A stretch of 64,000 bases of DNA from Oscillospiraceae bacterium (GCA_017847875.1 JAGASN010000020.1:62001-126000); one strand, 5' to 3'; shown: positions 43,940-53,145, counted from the first letter of the stretch. Program-made: numbers and translations. The notes: generated from the sequence alone by a model not told the origin.

Positions 43940-45265
43940 TTATAAAAGTTCCGCGGTAATAAGAGTGAGCAGGGCAGCACTTTCGAAAACAGCAAAAATG
44001 CTGTAAAGAACAGGTGCTTTTTTGCTTAAATAATGAATGAACATTCCGAAAAGGCTGAGCATAAAGAAAGCTCCGACGGCCAGAACAAGAATATTCTGGG
44101 AAACGATGTATGCCGTGTGGTCGGTTACCATGGGCGCTCCGATTCCGAACATTGCCTTGAATGAGGTTATGATATAATCAATTCCGGGTGCGGAAAAAAT
44201 TACCATTGAGAACATGGTTATAACAAAGGTATAAATTCTTGTGAAAGTGTGGGGAATTTTGCGGAGCAGGCGAAGAAGGAAAAAATCTTCGATAATAATG
44301 AACGCCGCAATATAGAGCCCCCAGAAGATGAAGTTCATTTCAATTCCGAACCAGATTCCGCAAAGCATACAGATAAGAATTGTGTTTACAATAAACTGCG
44401 GACGGGAATTTTTGTCGGTTCTGAGAACGTCGTAAACGTAGTGACGGAAAAATCCGGTTACGGTCATGTTGAACCTGTCGAGGAAATCCGAAACAGAGGG
44501 ACTTTGGAAAGGAAAATAAAAGTTTTGCGGAAGCTCAATTCCAAAACATCTTCCAAGGCCTCTTGCAATATCGCAAAAGCCGGAAAGATCAAAGAAAATC
44601 ATCATGGAAAAAACAATCATATTGAGCCATGCGCCAATTACGGAAATTTCTTCCGAATTGGAAGCAAGAAGTTCCTCATGGAGCCTTGCGAGAGGAAGCG
44701 CAAGAATAACATATTTTGCAAGTCCGCGGATGAAAAAGAAAAGTCCGTTTCCTGTTTCGGAAAGGGAAAACTTTTCGTGGTTGGGAAGATATTTTATATC
44801 TTTTGCCCGAACCAGGGGACCTCTGGAAAGTTTTCCGAAAAAGGCAAGAAAAACAACAAAATCCGGAAAAGAATTTATAGGTTCAGCTTCGTGTTTGTAA
44901 ATATCTACAAAATATCCTATGGCGGTAAAGGAAATTACCATTGCAACAAAAGGCGCAAAGCCGCCGGAAAGCTGGTTCGTAACGGAAGAAACAATTATTA
45001 CCGCGGCATTAAAAGTAATTGCAAAGAGAAAAACAGATTTTTTCGTCTTCGGATTTTCGGAATTTGCCGCCATTGCTTTTGAAATTATGAAAAGAAGAAT
45101 TAAATCCGCAAGGAAGAAAATAAAGTTTTGTGCCTGAGAAAAAGCTATAAAAACAAGTGAAATTAAGGCAAGAACGCCGTTTTTGAATTTTTGCGGAGTT
45201 AAGTTGAAAACAACAAGCGCCGCCGGCAGAAAAAGATATAAAAATGTAAGACTGTTAATTTCCAA
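43940..45265 (-). CDS. MBOAT family protein (AlgI/DltB-like) lacking both conserved histidines
   Basis: The 441-residue membrane protein has about 11 helices and the MBOAT core: YFVDIYKHE, FFGKLSRGPLVRAKDIKYLP, FFFIRGLAKYVILALPLA, FDLSGFCDIARGLGRCFGI, NFYFPFQSPSVSDFLDRFN, and GIWFGIEMNFIFWGLYIAAF. In active homologues the last block reads as GLWHG...WGLYHG with two histidines; here the first is Phe and the second Ile. The start is TTG at 45265 with AAGGAGG 12 bases before. It would normally move acyl groups across the membrane to a surface polymer with its DHHW partner. Here catalysis is doubtful. Confidence 0.85.
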   Translation of the reverse strand: MEINSLTFLYLFLPAALVVFNLTPQKFKNGVLALISLVFIAFSQAQNFIFFLADLILLFIISKAMAANSENPKTKKSVFLFAITFNAAVIIVSSVTNQLSGGFAPFVAMVISFTAIGYFVDIYKHEAEPINSFPDFVVFLAFFGKLSRGPLVRAKDIKYLPNHEKFSLSETGNGLFFFIRGLAKYVILALPLARLHEELLASNSEEISVIGAWLNMIVFSMMIFFDLSGFCDIARGLGRCFGIELPQNFYFPFQSPSVSDFLDRFNMTVTGFFRHYVYDVLRTDKNSRPQFIVNTILICMLCGIWFGIEMNFIFWGLYIAAFIIIEDFFLLRLLRKIPHTFTRIYTFVITMFSMVIFSAPGIDYIITSFKAMFGIGAPMVTDHTAYIVSQNILVLAVGAFFMLSLFGMFIHYLSKKAPVLYSIFAVFESAALLTLITAELL

Positions 45266-45280
45266 TCGGGGCGCCTCCTT

Positions 45281-45892
45281 TCAGATTTCTTTTAATCTTT
45301 CAATGGCGGAAAGAAGTTCCGTTTTTGTTGTAATTATCGGAAGAATTTCCGCAAGGGAATTTGCGGTTAGCATTTTTGGAAGGGAATAAAATTCGCAAAG
45401 CTTCCTGCGGAGTTCGGAAGAATTTTCCCCGCCGGAAAGACCGATTTCGTAAAGAAAGCTTTTGCTTAAAGGTTCGGTCCTTTCGGAATTTCCGCTTTCC
45501 GGGTCAATTCCGGCTTTTCTGAAGGCGGAAAGTAAGACCTCGGTTGTCATTCCTTCAACGCCGAGAAGATTTTCCTTTCCGGGTTTTGCCTTGCGTTTTT
45601 CTTTTCCGTGGATATCCGGAATAAAAACGTTTTTTATGTTCGCTTTCGGAATTGCGGAAGAAAGATAATGCCGAAGCCGAAAACCTGCGGAATCCGAATC
45701 CGTAAGGATTATTATTCCGTTTTTCTCCGCAATTCTGCGGATAAGCGCAAGGCGGTCCTTGTTGTTATAAATTCTGAAACCTCCGAGCTCGATTATGTTT
45801 GCGTCAAAAAGCGGAGCAAGGCGGATTTTATCATATTTTCCTTCAACGATTATGGTTTCTTTTATTTTAATACGGGTTTGTGAATTTTCCAT
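45281..45892 (-). CDS. rnmV: RNase M5-like TOPRIM protein
   Basis: RNase M5 matures 5S rRNA in Firmicutes. The 203-residue product has an N-terminal TOPRIM domain: IKETIIVEGKYDKIRL with the catalytic Glu, and IILTDSDSAGFRLRHYL with the DxD motif. Then comes IPDIHGKEKRKAKPGKENLLGVEG and a C-terminal helical part typical of the clostridial form. ATGGAAAATTC has GGAGGAT in front. It lies 10 bases after holA and 15 before the MBOAT gene, all on one strand. Specific 5S activity is inferred from family. Confidence 0.82.
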   Translation of the reverse strand: MENSQTRIKIKETIIVEGKYDKIRLAPLFDANIIELGGFRIYNNKDRLALIRRIAEKNGIIILTDSDSAGFRLRHYLSSAIPKANIKNVFIPDIHGKEKRKAKPGKENLLGVEGMTTEVLLSAFRKAGIDPESGNSERTEPLSKSFLYEIGLSGGENSSELRRKLCEFYSLPKMLTANSLAEILPIITTKTELLSAIERLKEI

Positions 45893-45902
45893 GAATCCTC
45901 CG

Positions 45903-46988
45903 TTATTTTATGGAGAAAAGTTTTGCGACCGTTTCGTCAAGAATAACGTTTTCGTCGCCGCCGGTGCTTTTCATCCGCTGTTCCGCGCTAAGAAGAGCAT
46001 CAATGCAAAGAAGAAGCGCTTCGGAAGAATATCTGCTTTGGGAATTAAGCGCCCTTTCAATAAGGAACTGGCGGGGTTTCGGGTAGCTTTTCGGAAAATC
46101 CGCCGCAATATCAAATTTTGTTTTTCCGGCAGAACGGGCGGCTTTTGCCCGGAACATATCAATATACATTCCGGAAAGAATGTTGAGAATAAGCGGGGCT
46201 GATTCGCCCATTTCCCGAAGTTCCTGAAGAACAAGAAAAGCTCCGCTGCGGTCCTTTGCGGAAATTTTTGCGGAAAGGTCAAAAACTTTTGCGTCCGGTG
46301 TTGCGCAGGTCATAAGATCGATATCCGCTTTTGAAATAATTCCGGTGCCCTTATATTCCGCAACTTTCCGCGCTTCGTTCATCAAAAGGGCAGAATCGTT
46401 TCCGCAGCGTTCCACCATATAGGCGCAAAGGTCGCGGTGGATGCTGCATTTATATTTTGCGCAGGTTTTTTCAATAATAGTGCAAAGTTCGGCGGTTGTG
46501 GGTGTTTCGCATTTTATAACGCCGCCTTCGGATTTATCAATAAGTTTTTTAAGAGATTCAATTCTGTTTTTCTTCCCGGTTTTGCTTTCGGTTTTGGGTT
46601 TGGAATCCTTTTTTGCTTCGGTTTCAACGGAATAGAAAGCAAAAACAAGAACCGTTGAGCCTCCCATTTCCGAAACTTCGGAAACAAGCTGTTCAAATTT
46701 TTTGAATTCGTTTTCACCCGTGCTTCCGAAAGGAAGATCTTCGCAGATAACGCATCTTCTTCCGCCGCCGAAGGTTATTTCAAAAGCGGCGTCCGCAACG
46801 GTATCCGCAGAAACGTTTCCGGAAAAACGGTGGGTATCAAAACCGGTTCCGCCTTCGGTGGTCATTGAAACAATTTTGTTCAGAATCGTGCGTTTTCGCT
46901 GGTCGTCGCTGCCGCCGATAAAATAGCATGGCAGAGGAACGCCAATTTTGAGGTGGCGCCGGACTTCTTCCATATCTTTAAAAATCAT
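45903..46988 (-). CDS. holA: DNA polymerase III delta subunit
   Basis: The delta subunit opens the sliding clamp in the clamp loader. The 361-residue product has the AAA+-like N-terminal part with LPCYFIGGSDDQRKR, VICEDLPF, and STVLVFAF, a lysine/serine-rich insert (KKDSKPKTESKTGKKNR, about residues 125-142), and C-terminal helices with CGNDSALLMNEARKVAEY and DALLSAEQRMKSTGGD, the family's typical tail. The ATG overlaps the comEC stop as ATGA. comEC-holA adjacency is common in Firmicutes. Confidence 0.92.
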   Translation of the reverse strand: MIFKDMEEVRRHLKIGVPLPCYFIGGSDDQRKRTILNKIVSMTTEGGTGFDTHRFSGNVSADTVADAAFEITFGGGRRCVICEDLPFGSTGENEFKKFEQLVSEVSEMGGSTVLVFAFYSVETEAKKDSKPKTESKTGKKNRIESLKKLIDKSEGGVIKCETPTTAELCTIIEKTCAKYKCSIHRDLCAYMVERCGNDSALLMNEARKVAEYKGTGIISKADIDLMTCATPDAKVFDLSAKISAKDRSGAFLVLQELREMGESAPLILNILSGMYIDMFRAKAARSAGKTKFDIAADFPKSYPKPRQFLIERALNSQSRYSSEALLLCIDALLSAEQRMKSTGGDENVILDETVAKLFSIK

Positions 46989-49129
46989 TGGCCGGCACTT
47001 CCTTTCGTTAAATTTCCGCCATGGGCGAAGAAAACCGCTTCACCGTTTTTAAGGGTGATGATTTCGTTTGTTCCGCTGTAATATCCGCCTTTTTCACGAA
47101 GAATAAGATAATCACAACGAAGAGCGGGAAAAAATTCAGGGGAAACCCCATCGAGAATGATTATATCAGCCCGGCGGAACTTGGGTTCAATATCCATTAT
47201 ATCACATTCTTCAAAAATGTATAGAACCGTAATGTCGTTTATCTCAAAAGCCACGGCGGAATCCGGAAAAATTTTTGCCGCGGAACCTTCGGAAAAAGAA
47301 AAACTTTCTTTGGAAATTTCTTTTGCAAAGTCAAATCTTTCAATGCAATCTTCCGTGCTCAGAAAAGCAACTTCGGGCTTTGAAGAATCCACCACAGCGA
47401 ATTCCGCGGAATCCGATTCCGGATTAAAACTTATAACATAATTGTATCCGGATTCGGGGAAATCGTAATAAAAAATTTCGCCGGCAGAAACGCCGTTTGT
47501 TATGAGCAGGGAATCTTTATCTTTTGAGCACGAAATTGCCGTTCCGTGCTCAAAGGCGGAAATTTTAATTTCCGCAACGCCGGAAAAAGCAATGTTGCTG
47601 CAAATAATTCCGGCAAAAAGAAGAGCGGAGGACATTATGACGGAATGTTTTGCGAAGCGAAAACTTTTTGAAAAAACAATCGGAAAAATTATGAGCACGG
47701 CGCTTCCCAAAATCCAGACATAAAACCAGTTTTCGGAAGCATCGATATACGAAAAGGAAAATCCGGCGAAAAAATCGGCAATTGCAAGAAGAACATCGGC
47801 GCAAAGGGAACTTATTGCGGCGGTGAATCCTGCCGCAAAACCGAGGAACGGAACCATTCCGAGAAGAACGGTTATGATTCCGAAAATAATGGTATATTGG
47901 GCGAAAAATCCGGCAAAGATGTTGGAAACGGGCGAAACAACCGAAACTTTTCCAAAAACAAGCGCAGAAACCGGAAGAACCGCAAGAAAGGAAACAACGC
48001 TTACACAAAAAGCCTGAATCACATAGTTGGCAAAGCGGTTTTCTCCGGTTTTAAGGCGTCCGGAAAAATATTTTTTAAGCGGCGGAACAAAGAAAGAAAT
48101 TGCGCCGCAGGCGGAAACCGACATAAGAAATCCAACGTCGCAGGCGGCCATGGGGCTTGTCAGAAGGACCGCAACAACGGCGATTCCGAGATTTTCAATG
48201 GATTTTGAACCGGAAAATAAAAGCCGTGAAAAATAGCTTATGATAAGCATAAAAGCGGAACGGCGGACGGACATTCCGAAACCGCCGACAAACATATAAA
48301 TAAAGATAAAAACTATCATTAAAACGGATTCCGTAACAAGATATTTTTTGCCGCGGAAAAAAGTTTTGAACAGGTTTCGGATAAGATCTGAAATTATCAC
48401 CATGTGCATGCCGGAAATTGCAAGAATGTGGCTCATTCCGCTTCTGCGGAAAGCGGTTATAATTTCGTTTCCAAGTTCTCCCCGGGTTCCGATAAGAAGC
48501 TGTTCCAAAAAAGGAGCATGCCAATCGATAAAAAATCTGTATATTACGGAAGAGATTTTTTCACGGATAAGGTGAATGAAATATCCGAAGGAAGAATGTT
48601 CTTCCCCGATAACTTCAATGGGAGAATTTGTATAAGCATGAATGGAAATTTTTCCGGAACGGTTAGCAAGAACATTGCTTAAATTTTCGTTTTCATAAAT
48701 TCTGAAAGTTACTTCGCAGGAAACTTTGTCATAAACTTCCGCAAAATTTTCGTCCCAGCCGGAAACAAGAACTTTAATTTTCTGCGGAGCGCCTTCAACA
48801 TCCACAGAATCGGTTTTTATGGTGTAAACAGGGTTACCTCCGGCGGCGGAAACTTCGGTAACTGTTCCGGAAATTTCTGCGGAAATTCCGTCAAGTCCAA
48901 GCGAAGGATTGAACACAAAAAGAACATTGGCAAGAACAAGCGAAAAACCAACGGCGGCGGAAGCAAAAAAAGCCGCAGTCCGGAAATATTTTCTTCCGAA
49001 AACACAGAAACCAACGCAGCCCAAAACGGAACAGATTATCAGAATCAGCGAAATTTTAAGCGGAATGAAGGAAGCGAAAAAAGCGGAACAAAGCATTATT
49101 ATCGCAAAAACCGTGAAAAAATATGGCAT
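46985..49129 (-). CDS. comEC: ComEC/Rec2-type channel protein with degenerate C-terminal domain
   Basis: ComEC forms the channel for single-stranded DNA uptake during competence. The 714-residue protein has an N-terminal OB-like domain (DUF4131 position), a multi-helix Competence domain with GMSHILAISGMHMVIISDL (the family hallmark), RRSAFMLIISYFSRLL and SPMAACDVGFLMSVSACGA. The C-terminal metallo-beta-lactamase-like region (about 520-714) is present by position, but the metal-binding HxHxDH block is replaced by FNPESDSAEF and no HHG motif is seen. GGAGGCG precedes the ATG. No comEA is nearby. Confidence 0.9.
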   Translation of the reverse strand: MPYFFTVFAIIMLCSAFFASFIPLKISLILIICSVLGCVGFCVFGRKYFRTAAFFASAAVGFSLVLANVLFVFNPSLGLDGISAEISGTVTEVSAAGGNPVYTIKTDSVDVEGAPQKIKVLVSGWDENFAEVYDKVSCEVTFRIYENENLSNVLANRSGKISIHAYTNSPIEVIGEEHSSFGYFIHLIREKISSVIYRFFIDWHAPFLEQLLIGTRGELGNEIITAFRRSGMSHILAISGMHMVIISDLIRNLFKTFFRGKKYLVTESVLMIVFIFIYMFVGGFGMSVRRSAFMLIISYFSRLLFSGSKSIENLGIAVVAVLLTSPMAACDVGFLMSVSACGAISFFVPPLKKYFSGRLKTGENRFANYVIQAFCVSVVSFLAVLPVSALVFGKVSVVSPVSNIFAGFFAQYTIIFGIITVLLGMVPFLGFAAGFTAAISSLCADVLLAIADFFAGFSFSYIDASENWFYVWILGSAVLIIFPIVFSKSFRFAKHSVIMSSALLFAGIICSNIAFSGVAEIKISAFEHGTAISCSKDKDSLLITNGVSAGEIFYYDFPESGYNYVISFNPESDSAEFAVVDSSKPEVAFLSTEDCIERFDFAKEISKESFSFSEGSAAKIFPDSAVAFEINDITVLYIFEECDIMDIEPKFRRADIIILDGVSPEFFPALRCDYLILREKGGYYSGTNEIITLKNGEAVFFAHGGNLTKGSAGQ

Positions 49130-49189
49130 TTGTTTTTCGCCTCCTTTTTCTTATAATTATGCCAAAAAAAGCGGCTTTTTTCAATAGTG

Positions 49190-49227
49190 AAACTGCGTCC
49201 GGTTTAAAAAAGCGGACGCAGTTTTTT
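49190..49227. terminator. Hairpin between MATE and comEC genes
   Basis: AACTGCGTCCG and CGGACGCAGTT form an 11-bp stem over a loop of about 10 bases. T6 follows on the plus strand, but only TTT on the minus strand, so it is a weaker terminator for the MATE gene. Confidence 0.55.
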
Positions 49228-49240
49228 ATGAATTATATAC

Positions 49241-50608
49241 TTAGGAAGCGGGGTGAACGGTGATATCGCGAATCCATTTTCCGCTCCGAAGCCGGAAGAA
49301 GCCGATTATATTTTTAAGAAGTTCATCGGAACGAAGCATAAGATAAACAAAAGGCGGAGCCCAGCCAAGAACAAGTCCGGTGAATGCGCCAAGAGGAATT
49401 GCAACGGTCCAGAGGAAAAAAACGTCAACAATTGCCGCGGTTTTGGTGTCGCCGCCTCCGCGGAAAATTCCAACAACATATTGCATGGACATTGCCTGAA
49501 GAACAATTACCAAAGCATAGGAAACAATAAGGTCATAAGCAAGGGCTTTTGTTGCGGCGGAAACTTCATAGAAATTGATAACCGGTCCGCGGATGATAAG
49601 AAGAATTCCCGCGGAAACAATTCCCATTGCGGCGGAAAGAAGAACAATGGTTTTTGCCTTGTTGAGAATAAGTTTTTTGTCTTCGCCTCTGCCAACGGCA
49701 TTTCCGATAACAACGGAAGTTGCGTTGCCCATTCCGGAAATAACTACCCAGACGCATTGCCAGATTATGTTGGCGATGCTGTTTGCGGAAACAAATTCGG
49801 TGCTGATATGTCCGATTATCATGGAAAGGACGGAAGTTCCTATGCTCCAGATTGCTTCATTCATAACAACGGGAGCGCCGGTTTTGAGGAATGCCTCAAG
49901 ATAATCCTTGACGGGAACAAAAAGGTCTTTAAAAGTGTAGTGGATTTTTTTCTCGAAGAAGGAAAGATAGATTATAAGTATGATAAATTCAACAACGCGG
50001 GCAACGGAAGTTGCGATTGCGGCACCGCGAACACCAAGTTCCGGTGCACCAAGGTTTCCGAAAATCAAAACCCAGTTGAGAGAAACGTTTACAATAAGAG
50101 AAGAAAGATAGATAAAAATTGAAATTTTAACGATATGGGCGGAACGCAGAACCGAAGCCATTGCGTTGGTTATTGAATAAAAAGGATATGCCCAACCGAT
50201 TATTCTGAGGTAACTTGCGCCTGCTTCTATAACTTCCGGGTCATCGGAATACCAGCTCATAACCGTTTCCGGAATACAAATTGCAAGGGCGGAAGCGACA
50301 AGGCTTATTACCGCCGCAAGGCGGAGCATTATCGTGATTACCCTTTTCATGGAATAAACGTCATCTTTGCCCCAATATTGGGAAGCAAAGACCATTGCGG
50401 CGGAAGTTACGCCAAAGGTAACTATCATAAGAATAAAGAAAAGCTGGTTTGCAAGGTTTGCGCCGGAAAGGGCAACTTCGCCGACTTTTCCGAGCATAAG
50501 GGAGTCCGCAAGACTTACTGTAAAAGTTATGAAGTTTTGCGCCGCAATAGGAAGCGTTATTGAAAAAAGAACTTTATAAAAATTCCTGTCTTTTACTAAA
50601 AACGACAT
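49241..50608 (-). CDS. MATE family efflux transporter
   Basis: The 455-residue membrane protein has 12 helices in two related halves, as in Na+ or H+ coupled multidrug exporters. The first half has LPIAAQNFITFTVSLADSLMLG, GKVGEVALSGANLANQ and GWAYPFYSITNAMASVLRSA. The second half repeats the fold with GAPVVMNEAIWSIGTSVLSM, ATSVVIGNAVGRGEDKK and YVVGIFRGGGDTKTA. The ATG at 50608 (MSFLVKDRN) with GGAGGG in front is chosen over an ATG six codons earlier. The substrate is unknown. Confidence 0.9.
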   Translation of the reverse strand: MSFLVKDRNFYKVLFSITLPIAAQNFITFTVSLADSLMLGKVGEVALSGANLANQLFFILMIVTFGVTSAAMVFASQYWGKDDVYSMKRVITIMLRLAAVISLVASALAICIPETVMSWYSDDPEVIEAGASYLRIIGWAYPFYSITNAMASVLRSAHIVKISIFIYLSSLIVNVSLNWVLIFGNLGAPELGVRGAAIATSVARVVEFIILIIYLSFFEKKIHYTFKDLFVPVKDYLEAFLKTGAPVVMNEAIWSIGTSVLSMIIGHISTEFVSANSIANIIWQCVWVVISGMGNATSVVIGNAVGRGEDKKLILNKAKTIVLLSAAMGIVSAGILLIIRGPVINFYEVSAATKALAYDLIVSYALVIVLQAMSMQYVVGIFRGGGDTKTAAIVDVFFLWTVAIPLGAFTGLVLGWAPPFVYLMLRSDELLKNIIGFFRLRSGKWIRDITVHPAS

Positions 50609-50682
50609 ATTCCCTCCGAAAAACATAAAAAAACTAAATATATATTTTATACCTTTTGTTTTGTAATATCAATAAAAAATAA

Positions 50683-50708
50683 AAAAGGACGGAAAAAACC
50701 GTCCTTTT
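50683..50708 (-). terminator. Terminator of the lipoprotein gene
   Basis: AAAAGGACGG and CCGTCCTTTT form a 10-bp stem with a six-base loop. On the minus strand it is followed by TTATTTTTTATT. Confidence 0.88.
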
Positions 50709-50727
50709 AAATTTTGGAAAAGCAAAA

Positions 50728-51273
50728 TCAGCCTTCTTTTTTGATTGTTTCAAGAGAACCCTGGCTCGGTTCGCCGCGGTGATCAAAAAATCCTTCGCTG
50801 GCTTCGGACATCTCTTCTTCGGCAAGTTTGTCATCACAGAGGAATTCGGCAAAAACCTGATAATTGTTGCCGCTTTCATCATAAAAATAGGTGGAAATAC
50901 GATAGGTTTTTCCGGATTCAAACTCATCGGTATAAAGGGATACATTATATCTGGAAGAAGTTTCGCTTTCGGGGTCAATTCCGTGGGAATAATTTGTGTT
51001 AAAATTTACTTCTTCGCCTTTAGAAACAAGGTACCATTCGCCGTCGGAACCAAGAACATGGAGTTCAAAAACATCGTGGAAAGAAAAAGATTCTTTACTG
51101 TTGTTTTTCCAATTGCAGCGAACGCTGATCTCATCGGTAAAACAATATTCATACTGGGTGCTGAAAACAACATCTTCTCTGGTTTCGGTATAATAAGGTT
51201 CAGCTTTCGGAAGATTTTCGCAACCGGAAAGAAGAACAACAAAACAAAGAATCAAAAGAATGATTTTTTTCAA
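50728..51273 (-). CDS. Lipoprotein with a possible Ig-like domain
   Basis: The 181-residue protein has a lipoprotein signal (KKIILLILCFVVLLSGC, lipobox LSGC). The mature chain (about residues 35-145) looks like one beta sandwich: EISVRCNWKNNSKESFSFHD, FELHVLGSDGEWYLV, and GKTYRISTYFYDESGNNY. This resembles the small bacterial Ig-like domains seen in clostridial lipoproteins, but I cannot name the exact family. The C-terminal 35 residues are acidic and probably disordered. A TGGTATAAT extended -10 lies at about 51317-51325 on the minus strand, so it is a monocistron. Confidence 0.75.
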   Translation of the reverse strand: MKKIILLILCFVVLLSGCENLPKAEPYYTETREDVVFSTQYEYCFTDEISVRCNWKNNSKESFSFHDVFELHVLGSDGEWYLVSKGEEVNFNTNYSHGIDPESETSSRYNVSLYTDEFESGKTYRISTYFYDESGNNYQVFAEFLCDDKLAEEEMSEASEGFFDHRGEPSQGSLETIKKEG

Positions 51274-51359
51274 AACAAATGCGTCCTTTCATAGGGTTAT
51301 AAAAGTATCAACACACATTATACCACGGTTCGACACTAAAATAAAGAGTTTTTTTAAAA

Positions 51360-51995
51360 TTAATATCCCAAATGTTCGCCTACAATAATAATCTTTATGC
51401 GATTCGGAATTCTCTGATAACCCAGAAGGGTATAACTGCAGCAGATTCTCGCAGGAGATTTGCAGTTCATACAGGTTCCGGTTTCAGCGCAGGGAGTTTT
51501 GCAGCCAAGGCGTTTTGCGTTTGCCGGTGCGGCAAGGTTGCGGAGTCTGTCTTCCGCCGCGGCAATGTCGGTAACAATTTTGTTTGTTCCCGCAACAAGA
51601 ATTACGTTTTTCGGTCCGTAGATAATAGGCGCTACCCTTGTTCCGGCGCCGTCAACGTTATAAATTTCGCCGTCCTCGGTAATGGCGTTTGCGCTGGCAA
51701 GGAAAAAATCCGCGAAAAAAGCTTCTCTTCTTGCGGCTTCAACCTCTTCTTCCGGAACAACGTGGGAATCACGGTAATCATAATTTCCGTTTTCAAGAAG
51801 TTCAATTATTCCGGTTTCGTGGAGAGTTCTGGAACCGCCGACCCGGCAGACGGAACCTTCCGGAATAAGGCTTTTGACAAGTTCGGCGGCTTCTGCGGAA
51901 GTTTTTACAAAATAAGCTTCCATTCTGTTGGAACGCAAAGCTTCCATAACTCTTTCGGCTCTTTTTTCTTCGGTGAACATTACGTTTTTGTCCAT
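51360..51995 (-). CDS. LUD-domain protein (LutC/YkgG-like)
   Basis: The 211-residue protein belongs to the LUD family found in lactate utilisation proteins. Its core is AEAAELVKSLIPEGSVCRVGGSRTLHE, SANAITEDGEIYNVDGAGTRVAPIIYGPKNVILVAGTNKI (split), and a cysteine cluster near the C-terminus (LGCKTPCAETGTCMNCKSPARICC region, six cysteines). No lutA or lutB is adjacent, so this may be the stand-alone clostridial form whose substrate is not known. The ATG overlaps the HAD stop as TAATG. Confidence 0.85.
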   Translation of the reverse strand: MDKNVMFTEEKRAERVMEALRSNRMEAYFVKTSAEAAELVKSLIPEGSVCRVGGSRTLHETGIIELLENGNYDYRDSHVVPEEEVEAARREAFFADFFLASANAITEDGEIYNVDGAGTRVAPIIYGPKNVILVAGTNKIVTDIAAAEDRLRNLAAPANAKRLGCKTPCAETGTCMNCKSPARICCSYTLLGYQRIPNRIKIIIVGEHLGY

Positions 51996-52657
51996 TATTC
52001 TCCGTCCTTCCTCAAAACGATTTCAACAAGTTCAAGCGGGTTTTCAATAAGATAATCGGCACCGGCACCAGAAAGTTCTTCCCTTCCGCCGTAACCGTAA
52101 AGTGCTCCGACGGCATGAACGCCGTTTTCGTGAGCACCGATCATATCCATATCTCTGTCGCCGACCATATATACGTGCTCAAGTTCATCTTCAGAAACGC
52201 CGAGGCGTTTTAATGCAACCCCGATTATGGCCGGTTTTGTGTCGAGAGTTTTATCAAGAGTTGCTCCGCAGACCGTCTCAAAATATTTGAGCATGCCGGT
52301 TTCTTCAAGAATTATTTTGCAGGCACCTTCCGGCTTGCAGGAAGCAAGAGCGATTTTGCATCCGTGCTCAAAAAGAGTTTTGAGCATTTCGTGAATGCCT
52401 TCGTATGTAACGTTCTGATGAATTCCGGTGACAAGGAATTTTTCGCGGTATTTTGCAACAAGTTCCTCGCATTTTTCATCATCAAAACCATATTTTGCAA
52501 AAGTGTTGCGGAGAGGAGGTCCGATATAACTTTTAAGCTTCTGCGGGTCGTTTTCCTCAATTCCGACGGAAGAAAGCGCATATTTTATGCAGTTTGTAAT
52601 GCCTTCATAAGGATCGTTGAGCGTTCCGTCAAGGTCAAAAAGAACATATTTTGTCAT
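51995..52657 (-). CDS. HAD hydrolase, phosphoglycolate phosphatase-like
   Basis: The 220-residue protein is a HAD subfamily IA phosphatase. Motif I is LFDLDGTLNDPYEG with the nucleophile Asp and acid Asp, motif II is ALASCKPEG (Ser-Cys variant of the S/T motif), motif III a lysine in DTKPAIIGVAL, and motif IV is MVGDRDMDMIGAHENG. The helical cap (about residues 20-90) is the C1 type of Gph/YjjG enzymes. The natural substrate is not fixed. It lies 11 bases after the CinA-C gene and is coupled to the LUD gene. Confidence 0.9.
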   Translation of the reverse strand: MTKYVLFDLDGTLNDPYEGITNCIKYALSSVGIEENDPQKLKSYIGPPLRNTFAKYGFDDEKCEELVAKYREKFLVTGIHQNVTYEGIHEMLKTLFEHGCKIALASCKPEGACKIILEETGMLKYFETVCGATLDKTLDTKPAIIGVALKRLGVSEDELEHVYMVGDRDMDMIGAHENGVHAVGALYGYGGREELSGAGADYLIENPLELVEIVLRKDGE

Positions 52658-52668
52658 ATTCGGTCTCC

Positions 52669-53145
52669 TTAAAGTTTTTCTGCGGCGGAAAGCGCAAGCA
52701 AAAGGGCTTTGTCTGCCGCCTGTTCACGAATTGAGCATCGGTCGCCTTTAAAATGATTTTCGAGCACCGCGGAATAATTATCGCTCGAAACGCCGATAAA
52801 AACAAGCCCGACGGGCTTGTTTTCAGCCGCTCCGGGTCCGGCATTTCCGGTTACGGAAATGCCGATATCGGCGTTCATAACTTTTCGTATCCCTTCGGAC
52901 ATTTCCTTTGCGGTTTCTGCGGAAATAGCGCCGTGCTCATCAAGGGTTTCGGTGCTCACTCCGAGCAAAACATGTTTTGCTTCATTGCAATAAGTTACCG
53001 CGCCGTATTTAAAAGCGCCAGAAGCGCCGGAAACGGAAGTGAGCCTTGCGGCAACCATTCCGCCGGTGCAGCTTTCCGCCGTTGCGACGGTGGCTTTTTT
53101 ATCAAGAAGCATTTTTATAAGTTCAAATTCTGCCGTGTTTCCCAT
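52669..53145 (-). CDS. pncC: CinA C-terminal domain protein, nicotinamide-nucleotide amidohydrolase
   Basis: PncC-type enzymes hydrolyse NMN to nicotinate mononucleotide in the pyridine-nucleotide cycle. The product is only the C-terminal domain of CinA (158 residues), with ATAESCTGGMVAARLTSVSGAS, the catalytic Ser-Cys-Thr region, and TGNAGPGAAENKPVGLVFIG. I prefer the ATG at 53145 with GGAGG close by, over a longer frame. No N-terminal MoaB-like domain is present in the window. It precedes the HAD and LUD genes on the same strand. Confidence 0.9.
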   Translation of the reverse strand: MGNTAEFELIKMLLDKKATVATAESCTGGMVAARLTSVSGASGAFKYGAVTYCNEAKHVLLGVSTETLDEHGAISAETAKEMSEGIRKVMNADIGISVTGNAGPGAAENKPVGLVFIGVSSDNYSAVLENHFKGDRCSIREQAADKALLLALSAAEKL

